From: Turritopsis dohrnii
Lineage: Eukaryota; Cnidaria; Hydrozoa; Anthoathecata; Oceaniidae
NCBI GenBank assembly: GCA_027922465.2
Contig: BQMF02000100.1
Coordinates: 930,001-994,000 of the forward strand
Length of the DNA: 64,000 bases
Direction: 5' to 3'
The position numbers and the translations under genes are program-made. The notes beneath the pieces are model-generated. The model searched no databases and was not told the origin of the DNA. It worked only from the letters and a program-made list of their open reading frames with translations. Shown here piece by piece: positions 21,905 through 32,744 of the stretch. Position 1 is the stretch's first letter. Each line of letters begins with the position of its first letter.

Positions 21905-23300
21905 CGTCGAATTCATGACTCTTCATGACTCTCAACTTGGAAAAGATACCCGAAAGATAGCTCGAACAGTTTGGAGACGATTACAATTGCTATAGCGAGT
22001 CAAATTGGGACGCAAAAAGACGTAAACACAACAAACGCTGAAGAAAGAGAAAATCGGGTGGCAGTCTTGTCGGAACTTTACTAAAGATAATTGGATTATA
22101 ATAAGAATGGAAATAGGCGATGAAAAAGCGCTTATTGGTCGGCTGGAGTACAGAAAGAAACTTAAACTTTGTTTGTTAATAAAGAAACGCGGAGACGACA
22201 AGTGGGAAGAAATAGCTCAGTCGATAAAATTAAAGCAGTGCATGATCGAACAAATAGACGAGTCGCACGTCAAATGGACAAATTTCGATAGTAAAGAGTA
22301 CCAGTTATAGAGAGGAATAGAAGTTAATTTATTGGAAGGAACAGTTAACGATTTGAGAATGTGAAAAGAAAAAACAGAGAAAATTTTTAAATTTTGTCCC
22401 TCTAGATTGGTTAAAACCACACCCTCTCAAACTAAAAGAATGTATTTTGTTTCATTGTTACTTACTATTACTTATAAGATTTCAACACAAAGGCTTTTTT
22501 ACATTTTTACATTAAGAACAAAACTTAAGTAAAATCTTTATCAACAAATCGACCAAATTGACTGGAGACTTTCATCATTCTTAGAGCTAAATTCGTTTCC
22601 TATCTCTAACAAATTCAATTGGTCGGTAAGATCTTTTATAGATATTCAATGTAGCAAGAGCGTTAAAGCGTTTGCTTGTCATAGATGTCTTGAGTCAAGA
22701 CTTCAATTGTCACTCTGTAGAAATTGCCTTCTTTATTTACTTATATCTTTTTGCTTGACTTAATAAAACCTTTTTCCTTAAAATAGTTCCTCCGGTGTTG
22801 ACGGCCTTGTATTTATTTCAAACCTATCAATAAGAGAAATCGTCACGTTTGCAAGAATTGTGTTAGTAGAGACGTTAAACTTTACGACGAACAAACGACC
22901 AAAATCAATATCGCATTGAAAGATGTAGAAGTAGCAATGCGGTATGTGGTAGTTCTCGTAGTTATGTATTAACCTAAAAGAAGAAGCGATTGATTGCATA
23001 AGAAAAATTGTTGTGCAACTGGAAAATCAATTAACGAAAAATTCTATAAATAACAAGTTGAAATTTATCATAGAAGTAGTGTTACAGTTAATCAACATGT
23101 TTTTGCCCAAACGAAAAAAAAGCAGATGGCAAGAAATAAAAACATTTTAAGGCGAAACTTACCGCTAGTCAGGGAGGAAGAGTGACATCGTCCAACGAAT
23201 CGACGAGATACGCGAACGCGGTTGCTAAACCAACAAGAAATGTCACGGTGAGATTATCGGATCCGTGCAAAACAGAGCGTTACAAAGAGTCGGAAAGACA
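21905..23300. other. Intergenic with short unrecognised open frames
   Basis: Contains an open frame at 22107-22310 (+, 67 codons; charged, with KWEEIAQSIKLKQ) and neighbouring open stretches, none with a domain that I recognise. These could be eroded exons of one unknown element together with the 58-bp repeats, but I cannot show it. Confidence 0.35.
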
Positions 23301-23302
23301 AC

Positions 23303-23336
23303 AAGATGCCCGTATGGGCAGAAAGATTTCTGCAAT
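23303..23336 (+). repeat. Double-hairpin repeat motif, copy 1
   Basis: ACAAGATGCCC, a 4-base loop, GGGCAGAA, then GATTTCTGCAA. The stem GCCC/GGGC is followed by GCAGAA/TTTCTGC. Related copies lie at 24253-24286 and 25950-25985; the loop bases differ between copies. Confidence 0.6.
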
Positions 23337-23394
23337 GAAAAATGTTATGACAATTATGAAATTCGACAAAAAATGTTACACGATCAAAGAGGGC

Positions 23395-23465
23395 TCGAAC
23401 CACCGACTTTTCGGTTAGCAGCCAAGTAACTGCGCCACAGAACTACATATGTCTCTGTAATGTAT
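23395..23465 (-). repeat. tRNA-like (SINE head) sequence
   Basis: On the minus strand, TGGCGCAGTTACTTGG (A-box-like) and GGTGGTTCGAGCCC (B-box) at tRNA-like spacing. The flanks do not form a 7-bp acceptor stem, so I call it tRNA-derived repeat rather than a gene. Confidence 0.55.
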
Positions 23466-23582
23466 TAACTGCTAGCTTTAAACACTAAGAAAAAAATGGA
23501 GGTGAAAAGCCGGTTGTAATGTATTTCTTGCTTTCGCAAAAATCCAAAATCGAAATATTTTATGACATTTAAAAAATTGATC

Positions 23583-23652
23583 AACGCGGGGTCGAACCAC
23601 CGACCCCTGGGTTAGTAGTGGCTGTACTAACCGACTGTGCCACGGAAGCCAT
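23583..23652 (-). repeat. tRNA-like (SINE head) sequence
   Basis: On the minus strand, GTGGCACAGTCGGTTAGTAC and GGTGGTTCGACCCCG are A- and B-box-like. The ends are not complementary enough for an acceptor stem, hence a tRNA-derived repeat. Confidence 0.55.
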
Positions 23653-23689
23653 GCACACCAGGGTAGATATAAATATATGAAGCAAATCG

Positions 23690-23970
23690 TGCAGCGATGG
23701 TGTAGTGGTTAGTACCTTTGAGTGCGAACGCTGCGACCCGTGTTCGAGTCCAGTCATGTCGTATCTCAATACACCACTCCGATGCGCTTTAAAAGCAGCG
23801 TGTCAGCCCATTAGGAGCCATCGACTGACTGCACACTGGCCTTCGGGCAAGTTAGAGCAATGCTATACGCATCTCTGGCGGTAAGTCAACTATTAGTTGC
23901 AAGTCGGCGGGCGGAAGAACCAACCATTACGGATGGAAGCCCAAGGACTAAAAACTCCCGTTACTAAATA
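23690..23970 (+). mobile_element. tRNA-derived SINE
   Basis: The head has GATGGTGTAGTGGTTAGTAC (A-box-like) and GTGTTCGAGTCC (B-box). A non-tRNA body follows (CACTCCGATGCGCTTTAAAA to GGATGGAAGCCCAAGGACTA). Ends are approximate; no target duplication was identified. Confidence 0.65.
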
Positions 23971-23984
23971 TATATACCTCTTTT

Positions 23985-24290
23985 GACTCTTCTGTTTACA
24001 AACCGTTGAGAACTTCTTTTTAGTTGAAAAAGAATGATCACAGTCCAAGATAATTATAAGCTTCTTTTATATATTTTCTGTTTTCACCTTAAAATGTGTA
24101 CATCTTTAAAATCCATTTAATATTGAGATCAAAGAAACTTTTGTAAATCTTTCGCTGACATGCAATGCACGGTGCTTTGGTTTCATGTAAATGCACGCAC
24201 GAAATTTCAAAAAACCGCTAGGTTTGGACAGTAAGAAAAAAACGAAGAAACAAGATGCCCTTGCAGGCATAAGGATTTCTGCAAAATCAG
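23985..24290 (+). repeat. Dispersed repeat unit, copy 1 (GTTTGGACAG family)
   Basis: Contains the family blocks CCGTTGAGAACTTCTTTTTAG, AAAGAATGA, CGCTAGGTTTGGACAGTAAG and AACAAGATGCCC...GGATTTCTGCA. Related units lie at 25410-25990, 26570-27325 and 41520-42235. Confidence 0.6.
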
Positions 24291-25409
24291 CTGAAGTATG
24301 AAAAAAGAAAGACTATGACATTCTTGAAATTTAAGAAAAGTTTAATCCGCAATATATATTTATTAAATTTCTGATTACGTACTCCCCAAAAATCTGGAAA
24401 AAACATAATTGTCACTATGCAAAACTTTAGCTGAATGACATGTTCTTTATTTTGTTGGTACGAAATGATATTAAGGATTCAGTGATCAATTTAGATAAGA
24501 CAATCAGAGGCGTAGCCAGAGGTCAGTCAAAATTTGTGGAGGAGAGTTTAGTCATTTAGAGTAGAAAAGGAAAGCGTGCAAGTAACCTAATCGCCACTTA
24601 AGACTGAAAAGAAATATCATAATGTTGAACTCCTCCAGGTTTTTTTGACTGACCCTAACTACGCCTCTGACAATGAGTATGCACGTAAGTCATTGTAAAT
24701 GTTATGAATTTAATATGTCTTGTCAATCTTCCTAACAGAATTCCTAATTCAGAAGGAGAAAAAGGAAAGCATAGATTTTAATGATACGAAATACATCTAT
24801 ATACATACAAAATCAACATACATAACTGAAAACAGAAATTTGTGCTTTAATTTGAGTAACAATATGTCATTGCCATCTTTTTAATTTAAAAGCATGCATT
24901 ACCAGAACTAAATTTCATGAAAAGATTATAAAAATTTATTCAGAAACTTAAAAAACAATAAATTTTTAATTACGTATACACGCCAGGGCATCATGAAAGC
25001 ATAACTGACACAATACGAACCTTACATTAACTTCTAATAAACTTAATGAACAAAATAACATCAAATTCATATGCTTTCAGATATCACAGTGATTACGTAT
25101 GTACGGTCAATCTTCCTAATTACGAAAAGACTTCCCAAACACAAAAAGTAAACAAAGATTAGGATTATGAAAAATATGACCTAAACTTAGCTACCAAAAT
25201 TAGCAAACATATATAACTGAAAACAGAAATTTGCGTTAAAAAATGTCCAATATTTAGAATTTACAGACAATCAAGATAAGTTTCAATTTGCTATCGTAAA
25301 TAGTAAGTCCCCATTCCTAATTCAGGACATTGATAATACAGCCAAGAACTATACAAGTATATGTATATAATAGGCTAAAAAGTAGCTAGAGAAACATCAA
25401 ACATAAAAT
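24291..25409. other. AT-rich intergenic sequence
   Basis: Contains two loosely similar stretches (about 24700-24900 and 25080-25270: TCTTCCTAA, AAAGGAAAGC, ACATATATAACTGAAAACAGAAATTTG), which suggests further degenerate tandem copies of the surrounding repeat. No gene is supported. Confidence 0.45.
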
Positions 25410-25990
25410 GAGATGCACAGCGACAGACAGAGGGTAACAAGACATTCCTTGTATGTTGTTGGAGCTGAAGAGGAAACTGAGCTGAGCTGTATGTATCCAG
25501 AGCTTAAAAAGCACTAAGCCCACACATGAAACAAACAGTATTTTGCATCTAGAAAGGCTTAAAAGAATCGCAGACATTTTGCAAAACATAAAAGCTGCAC
25601 ACACTGTTTTCACAAAACATTGAGAACTTGTTTTTAGAAAAGAATGAACGTAGTAGAATTATTGCAAGATAATTATAAATTTCTACCCTTTACTTTCGGT
25701 TTTGGAAGTGCAAATCTTCTTACTTTTGGAAATTTAAGGTTTCTTCGGTCACGCTGTGGTATACCATTATGCGAACGGCGTGCAAATGTAAAGTCGAAAA
25801 ATACCCGGATGATCACATGGCGGAAATAATCAAGCCAATAAACTAAGCGTTATTAAAGTTTATTAGCACCCTTTCGTAATAGTGGCGCTTTATGCATCAA
25901 TGAAAATTGAGACGGCGGAAAAAATCGCTAGGTTTGGACAGTAAGATGAACAAGATGCCCTACCGGGCAGAAGGATTTCTGCAAGCTTTG
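25410..25990 (+). repeat. Dispersed repeat unit, copy 2
   Basis: Shares GTATGTTGTTGGAGCTGAAG and the following ~180 bases almost exactly with 41555 onward. Then comes a block with GCGAACGGCGTGCAAATG, AAATACCCGGATGATCAC, CCAATAAACT and TTAGCACCCTTTCGTA. It ends in CGCTAGGTTTGGACAGTAAG and the hairpin motif with a perfect GCCC/GGGC stem at 25957-25968. Confidence 0.75.
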
Positions 25991-26569
25991 CTGCTGAAAA
26001 TGCCACAAAAATGCAACACTAGCACACTAGTCCTGCAAAACTAAGACAGTCACTTCATTCAGCTCGAGAAGCATCAGCATTAAATAAACAAAAATATTGA
26101 TGCGACTGACAATGTTCGTCAAGAAAGTCAGCCTACCATAACATAAAAAAGGGGCTTTTCTTTATGCTATCGCGGAGATCATTTATGAAGATCTGTTTTT
26201 TTGTACGAATAAGCTGAATGATTGTTACTGGATATTTGCCACCTACGCACTCCATAAAAGTGCATCGACACAATACGAAACTTTAATTTAACCACATTAA
26301 ATATAACGAATCCTATAAAAAGATTGTGTATACTGGCGGTAACCAACATATCGTTTGGGCAGCACAAACTAATATATAAAGTTTCTATATTGATCTCCTC
26401 AGAATGAAAAATATAAATATCACAATAATAATTACTTAGAAATTAAAGCTCATATCTAATCTAAAAGTTAAAAAAAAGTACAACATACGTAGGGAGAAAA
26501 GAGATAAGCTGATATAGCCAGAATACATCCAAAAATTGCTACTAAATATAGTATAAATAGCTGTATAAA
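25991..26569. other. Spacer between repeat units
   Basis: AT-rich, no gene supported. A 62-codon minus-strand frame at 26179-26367 has no recognisable domain. Confidence 0.45.
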
Positions 26570-27325
26570 GTGCATATGTTGGTGATGTTGGGGAGGAGCT
26601 GAAAGGAAACTAAGCTGAGCTTTAAAAATCCAAAAGCTTCTAAAAATTGACTTCAAACATGCATACACATACAAAATACACGAAGGTCTTTCATATTTAA
26701 AAAGGCTTGGAGCAAAAATAAAACAAGAAATACCTTTTCTTCCACACACCATGTATTGGCACTGTTTTCATATTTTAAACTTCAAGAAAACTTCTTTCAA
26801 AAAACAGAATAACCACACTGTAATTTAATTTTGTGAACATGATAAGTTCCCAACAGTAATGCAATTCTTTATATAAAATTATAAGCTGTATTAACTTCTT
26901 TTAAAGCCATATTTCCATCAAAGAAACTTTTAGCAAACTACACACGTTCTTTCTCTGCCATTTTTAAAACGTTTTGTGGACGATCACATGGCATGGCGAA
27001 AATCAGCCAATAAACTATCGCTATTTAAGTGGAGGTGGCTAAATTAGCACCCTTTCGTAGAAATCGGGCATTATGCACCAATGACAATTAAGACGGCTTT
27101 TTTATGAACCAATGAAATTTAAGAAACAAAAATGCGTAGGTTTGGACAGTAAGATGAAAAAACAGAAAAACAGGGACGATCGTAAAGTATTTCTTGCTTA
27201 CGCAGAAATCCAAAAACACGGACGATCGTAAAGTATTTCTTGCTTACGCAGAAATCAAAAAAAAAAAAACTAAGAAAAACAAAGACGATCGTAAAGGCTT
27301 TCTTGCTTTCGCAGAAATCTAATAA
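26570..27325 (+). repeat. Dispersed repeat unit, copy 3, with tandem GACGATCGTAAAG modules
   Basis: Has the same GGAGCTGAA-GGAAACT start and the CCAATAAACT...TTAGCACCCTTTCGTAGAAA block with further CCAAT motifs. After GCGTAGGTTTGGACAGTAAG come three ~45-bp modules GACGATCGTAAAG-TTTCTTGCTTACGCAGAAAT. The 41520 copy carries two of the same modules. Confidence 0.75.
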
Positions 27326-27516
27326 AACGATATGTATTAACACGTGTTAACAACTAAATTTTCTTTAATCGAAATAACAAAAAATACAATGAAAGTTGTT
27401 TTATATTATTCTTCCAAAAGTTATTTCTTGATTTTTCTGCAACGGTCGGAAACGAACCTAAATACCGAGCGGGTGGAGCAAAAGCAACTGTGTACGAGAT
27501 AGTAAAAGTGAGGCCA

Positions 27517-27553
27517 TTATTACACGAAACTAAACCGCGTACCTTATTAAGAC
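27517..27553. repeat. Left TIR of a small element split by two insertions
   Basis: TTATTACACGAAACTAAACC and the following bases pair as an inverted repeat with 38385-38419 (right TIR) over about 35 bp with few mismatches. The DIRS and RecQ/DUF6589 elements lie between the two ends. Confidence 0.7.
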
Positions 27554-27738
27554 GGTCAAATTTAAGCCGCACATTTATTAAGTCACAATGTACTTAAGTT
27601 ATGAAAAAAAGTGTATTAATTAAGACGCACCTAAAGAAAAAAATAGTTGATAAACAAAAATGGATTAATACATTTTTGCAATGAAAGCATTCTTCTGTAT
27701 CAAAGAAACCAAAAATCATCATGTATCACCATGTTATC
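27554..27738. other. Interior of the split TIR element
   Basis: Non-coding AT-rich sequence with TTTAAGCCGCACA repeats. A matching TTTAAGCCGCACAA lies at 32497-32510, just right of the DIRS insertion, consistent with one disrupted small element. Confidence 0.5.
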
Positions 27739-27922
27739 TATGAATGAGAAATTAAGCGAACTTACCTAGTGAAGCTTGATTGATATTCCTTCGATCTTCA
27801 TCTGTGAGTGAGGTGGTAAGTGGGAGATGATCCGGCTAGTCGAGGCAATCTTTGCAGCACCATGAACTTTTTCGGCTTGTAATGAGGTGGTATGAAGTGG
27901 TGGGTGCGTAAAAAGTGGTGGG

Positions 27923-28036
27923 CACTTACCACCTCACTCACAGATGAAGATCGAAGGAATATCAATCAAGCTTCACTGGTAAGTTCGCTTCATTTCTCAT
28001 TCCTTCTCACTTCATCTGTTTCGTTGGGTAAGTGAG
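27923..28036. repeat. DIRS internal complementary region
   Basis: 27923-28002 is the near-perfect reverse complement of 27742-27822 (left end). 28000-28036 matches the reverse complement of the right end (CATTCCTTCTCACTTCAT, TTTCGTTGGGTAAGTGAGA). The join of the two complements is what DIRS replication through a circular junction predicts. Confidence 0.85.
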
Positions 28037-28277
28037 ATTTCAAAGTAGTGAAAAAGTTCATGTCAATGCAACTCTGTATCATATGTTGAGTCAAATAATA
28101 TACATTCCGTAAAGTATAATATATGATAAGTACAACTACTCTTCTCGTGTAATAAATGTGCACGGCCAATTTACCGAGAAAGCTCTAAGGATGAGTCTAT
28201 CACTGGTGAATAAAAGATCATAGATAGTATACAATATAAATACAATATAACTTGAAGAAGTAAGTACATAGTAGTGT
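28037..28277. other. DIRS non-coding segment between recombinase and internal complementary region
   Basis: AT-rich, no reading frame. It lies downstream of the recombinase stop codon on the minus strand and probably serves as the element's 3' untranslated part. Confidence 0.5.
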
Positions 28278-29307
28278 CTACGTAATAATTTTTTGAAAGT
28301 CCACATCATCCGTTGTTACGCTTTTTATTTCTTTGCCGTAATACTTGAAGAACGTATTGGCATTTTTCCAACAACCTTGTTTCAAAATCTGCTCAATATT
28401 GATCTTCAGAGTTTTCGCCTTACTGGTACTAGCGGCTCGACACCTGTGTGGGCTATAATTAATAATTCCCGCATCTTTAAATATGTCTTTAACCCATCTG
28501 CGTAGGGTATCAATACTGGCTGCTTTATGAGGTTTGCCATAAGTAATAAAAAGTTGGGAGATATTGGGAGTTATCCATTCTTTTCTCCTTTTCAAGTACT
28601 CATTTAGTGTAGAAACCACACACAACAAAGAATTATTAGGATAGGTTTTAAATGTGAATCTATCAAGTGTGTTTCCTTTATTATGTTTTAAAACTTTTAT
28701 TGGAATGGATGATACTGCATTGCTTCTACGTATCATATGGCTTACATGGAAGTTGTAAACAGTGTTCAGTCTTTGCCCACTGAGTAATAGCAGAAGAATG
28801 ATTAATTTTTGACTGAGTATTTTATCTGGTACATTCTCATTTGATCCTAATGATCTGATGTGATCAAACATTGTATTTACGTCCCATATAGTTGACAACT
28901 TTGGTTTTGGTGGTTTCAGGTTGTATATGCCTTTGTCAAAGGCCTTCATCATAGGATGTTCTGAGATAGTACTGTATGGGAAAAATTCCACAAGGTCACT
29001 AATAGCAGATTTGGCAGTATTTATTACAGAGTATGACAGATTACGATCATACAGAGTAGTGAGAAAATTGATGGCAATTTGTATGTTGACTTTTCTTGCA
29101 TCAACACCATTTTTCTCACAATTCCTGTAGAATTGTCTCTGGTAAGTGAGGTATTTACCTTTGGTTGACTCTCTTCTAGCAGCATCTATTATTCGCCTGG
29201 CTTGATCAGTAAAGCCAACAGGTGAAGTTTTTGGTGTAGAGGATGTTTCTTGTTGCTGTCCATCAGAAGTAAATTGTTGGGATGTGGTTTGATTTTCATC
29301 TCCCTAA
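28278..29307 (-). CDS. DIRS tyrosine recombinase
   Basis: Integrates the DIRS DNA circle. The catalytic set is visible: Arg in SGQRLNTV, HRCR in YSPHRCRAASTSKA, Trp in GCWKNANTFFKYY with the Tyr nucleophile at its end. The frame is open well upstream of the GTG at 28991, back to about 29307. This adds the N-terminal core-binding part (FTDQARRIIDAARRES, YLTYQRQFYRNCEKNGV, INFLTTLYDRNLSYSVINTA). It overlaps the end of the pol frame, as in other DIRS elements. It appears intact, unlike gag and pol of the same element, and the C-terminal VTTDDVDFQKIIT is a plausible natural end. Confidence 0.85.
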
Positions 29308-29417
29308 AAGCAAGAGCACAAGCTAATGGGTACCATGGTTGACGTGGCCAATCTGGCACAATGTGTATTCCATAGGCATTGTCCCTCTTCCATTTTGCTA
29401 TGACTCTGTTAACCAGA

Positions 29418-31070
29418 TTAAAAGGAGGGAATGCATATACATATTGGCCTCCCCATAACAAATGCATCTATTGAGATAGCTTTTGGGTCTGGAAACCATG
29501 ACACAAATTTGTCCAGCTGTTTGTTTTTACTGCTAGCAAAAAGGTCCACTTGGGGTTTCCCAAATGTATCTACTACTTTTTTAAAAATGGTTGGGTTGAG
29601 TTTCCATTCTGTGTTTTCATTATTTCTTGAATAGAAATCTGCAACTACATTTTTTGAACCAGGAATGTGAGCTGCTGTAAGCCACACATCATATTTCCTG
29701 GCCCATCTCCAGATATCTTGAGCTATCTTGTTAGCTTGCATACACTTTGTACCCCCATGTTGTTAACATATGCAATGGCTGTACTGTTATCGCACATTAT
29801 TTTTATATGTTTAGCTATCTTATTTGCAGGATAGTGCTCTAGACCAATAACAATTGCTTTCAGTTCAAGTAGATTAATATGTAGCACAGTTTCAAACTTA
29901 GACAATATTCCTCCAGTAGGATAAACACTATCTGAAATGCCCCAACTTGATTTGCTAGCATCTGTTTTTTTGTTTTTTTGTTGTTTTTTTTTTGACATGA
30001 TATGCTTTTTCCACCACAACAGATCATCTAAAGCTGATGCCTCTAAGTGTACTAAACTATCAAAGTCCCCTTTATTCTGTTTTAGACTTCTGGTTTTAAG
30101 TTTATTTAAATATCTATAGTTTAATGGTCCATGTGAGACTGCAGGAAAACTTGCTTAACTTACCAATGACCTTAGCGAGATGTCTGATGGTGCAATTTTC
30201 TATGGAGAGTAATTCCGAGGTATAATTGAAAATTTTTATCTTTTTCTCAGAAGTAAGGCTGATGGTCATGTTTTTCGAGTTTATAGAAAATCCCAAGAAA
30301 GTTAATTCCTGTGTTGGTATAAGTATAGATTTGTCTATGTGTATGTAGAATCCCAGCCTCTGTAGTAAGGAAAGAGTACGTATGATGTTTTCGTAACATT
30401 GTTCGTAGGTGTCTCCCTGTAGATATGAGTCATCTACAAAGATGACTGAGATATATCCTGAGGCTCTTAATATCGAGAATGGTACTTTCAGTATCTTTGT
30501 GAATATCCACATGGCTGGTGTATATCCGTTTGGCATGCATGTAAATTTTAGTAACTCATTAGTGCAAAATTTCAGATATTTCTGGTGTTCTTGAAAAATA
30601 GGGATAGAGTAAAAAGCATCCTTCAGATCAATGGAAGCCATATAAACATTAGGTTTAATACATTGTAAAACATTTTGTATTGATTCCATTTTGAAGTGTT
30701 GATATTTGATATGTTGGTTTAGGTGCTTTAAGTTTAAAATCATGCGATGTGTTCCATCTTTCTTTAGCCTGCTGAAGACTCCAGATATAAAATCACCCTG
30801 TTCTCTATTAGTGGGAACTACTTCTTTCTTTATCTTAAGTTTCATCACTTCTTTGTCTATGATTTTAACTCTTTTTCTACCAGTGGGTGAGTGTAGTGAG
30901 TTTGTGTAGGTATGTCTATAAAATCCAGTTTTAAACCATGTCTCACAATATTTAGAATGGTGCTATCTGTTGTTATTTTTTCCCATTCTAGATATTGATT
31001 GGATACATTTCCACCATAATAAACATATGATTTACTAAATCTTACCTCTAGTTTTTGTATGATGTTTTCC
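29418..31070 (-). pseudogene. DIRS pol: reverse transcriptase and RNase H, frameshifted
   Basis: Pieces in order on the minus strand: a leader (YLEWEKITTDSTILNIV) up to about 30895. After a frameshift comes the RT (ISGVFSRLKKDGTHRMILNL, MASIDLKDAFYSIP as motif A, CMPNGYTPAMWIFTK, VIFVDDSYLQG as motif C) to about 30160. After a second frameshift come RNase H segments (LHINLLELKAIVIGL, IMCDNSTAIAYVNNMG). A third frameshift near 29755 leads to AAHIPGSKNVVADFYSR and a C-terminal FASSKNKQLDKFVSWFPDP block. FVDD rather than YVDD in motif C is common in DIRS. Confidence 0.85.
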
Positions 31071-31073
31071 TCT

Positions 31074-32312
31074 CTAGTACCCTTTCCTGTTCAGTCTCCC
31101 CGGGTTTTTGGAGAGACTGTAAGCATTTTTTGGTTGATTTGTGTGGTGGTATTTATTCATTCCACTATTGTATCTGTAGCTGTTGTTGCTTTTGAAGTCT
31201 CTGTTTGTTGACTTCAATGTTGCAACTCTTTTTGGTAAATCATCCCCAAATAGATATTCAGAGTCTATAGGTACATTTTGTACTAGTCCTCTGATGTCTG
31301 AATTCATCTGAACTTTCATTTCAGCTCTGCGAATACGATCTAGGTTTTCATTAGATTTACCTAATAGTGAGATTGTAGGAAAACAATTTTCAATAACCTC
31401 TTTGAGTTCATCTTTTACATATTTTGGCAAGTGTTTGTCTTTCCTTATTTTATAAAGCTTAGTGACATTTTGAAGTGTTGCACATGCCCCTTTCACATCA
31501 AACATTTGTGATTTTTGGAGCTTTAAATCTTTGGATCTGTTATGAGCTTTCAATTGAGTTGACCAGATCTCTGGATTGCATTTTTTAACAATAAGAGATT
31601 GGCAATTCTTTGGTCTTTTAATTGCCTCTAACTTCTCCTTCAGTCGGTCATCAGAAGGTGGTTTTTGCCATGTGTCATTGGCTATTTTTGCTAATCCTTC
31701 CATTATGGGGTCAGCCAAATCATCCTTTTCTGTGAAGATGTCTTCCAATTTTGAAATCAGTTCATCTTCTGATTCTTGGTCATTATTGACTACACTTTCA
31801 TTGTCACTGAATAATGCAGCTACCTTAGAGTTCATATCTTCAGCATCAGGGATGCTGACATCTTCTCTGAATGATATGTCATCATCATCGTCACTACTTT
31901 CATTGCTAATTGTAGCATTTGTAATTGCTTCCATCCTTTTTGCATTAGCACTGGATGATGACTTTTCCTTTGAGCTAATTGTAGCTTTTTCAACATTAGG
32001 CTTTTTGGGTGGTGGTCTGCTAATTGCAGATGATTCTACCCCCATTTTTTGCCTTTTAGCTTTGGGTTCTGATACGTTTGTTGGTTTTCATGCCTTTAGT
32101 TCCATCACTTTTGGCCTTAGAGCTGCATTTTCTAATTTGTTTGCAACTATTTTTTCCACTATAGTTTGTATTTCATTTATCAATTCATTTTGTTGTTGTA
32201 TAGTTTTCTGTTGGACCATGTGGTGTTTTGGTTCTGTGGAAATAAGTTGACTTTTGTTTGTAATTGGTGGAAACTTAAGGGATAAGCTAGATTCCCCTTC
32301 CATGTATGTCAA
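31074..32312 (-). pseudogene. DIRS gag-like ORF with one in-frame stop
   Basis: Begins MTYMEGESSLSLKF at 32312 and continues in the same frame past a TGA at 32088-32090 to the stop at 31074. The middle is acidic and Ser-rich (SNESSDDDDDISF, NNDQESEDELISKLEDIFTE). A conserved DIRS gag portion follows (LLGKSNENLDRIRRAEMK, ALFSDN, YLFGDDLPKRVATLK) and a basic, Asn-rich C-terminus. No zinc knuckle is seen. The single stop may be a C-to-T change in a CGA codon. Confidence 0.75.
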
Positions 32313-32744
32313 GATAATTCCTGGCTCTGCTTACGGTTACTTAAATATTAGTAGATAGAAGAATATTCGTGAAAAATAAACTTATCTGTGTATCGCTGCT
32401 TCTTGCCTCTTCCACGCTTTGATCAAAAATTGCCTCGACTAGCCGGATCATCTCTCACTTACCCAACGAAACATATGAAGTGAGAAGGAATGTTATTTAA
32501 GCCGCACAATTTTAGGTCGCGCTAAAAACTATGCCGCATCTAATTAAGACTATTTCTTTGCAACCTCGTACTCAGGGTTTCTTGCTTTTTCAATATACGG
32601 ACGGCGGCGAAGAAGACCCTGGCATACGCCGATTAAAATTTCCCATATTTCTGGAAATTTTAAAATTCGACGGCCCGAGTATAGCAATCCGATTCTTTCA
32701 GATCAGATTTGTGGCGCTCTTTCAAATAGTTACGGTATTACAAA

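Larger units (their letters stand above)
27739..32492 (-). mobile_element. DIRS-type tyrosine-recombinase retrotransposon
   Basis: On the minus strand it has a gag-like ORF, a reverse transcriptase, an RNase H and a tyrosine recombinase, in the order of DIRS elements. The termini show the DIRS hallmark. The outer parts of both ends share a 26-bp inverted segment (27824-27849 against 32429-32454). An internal region (27923-28036) contains the reverse complement of the left end joined to that of the right end. ATGTTAT stands at both borders (27731-27737, 32490-32496). Stops and frameshifts in gag and pol mean that this copy is inactive. Confidence 0.9.

Noticed and set aside
23182..23418. 78-codon basic protein
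   Set aside because: It runs through the hairpin repeat and into a SINE head, with no domain and no splice support.
23395..23760. Three functional tRNA genes
   Set aside because: A and B boxes are clear, but the flanks do not form 7-bp acceptor stems or convincing anticodon arms; SINE heads explain them better.
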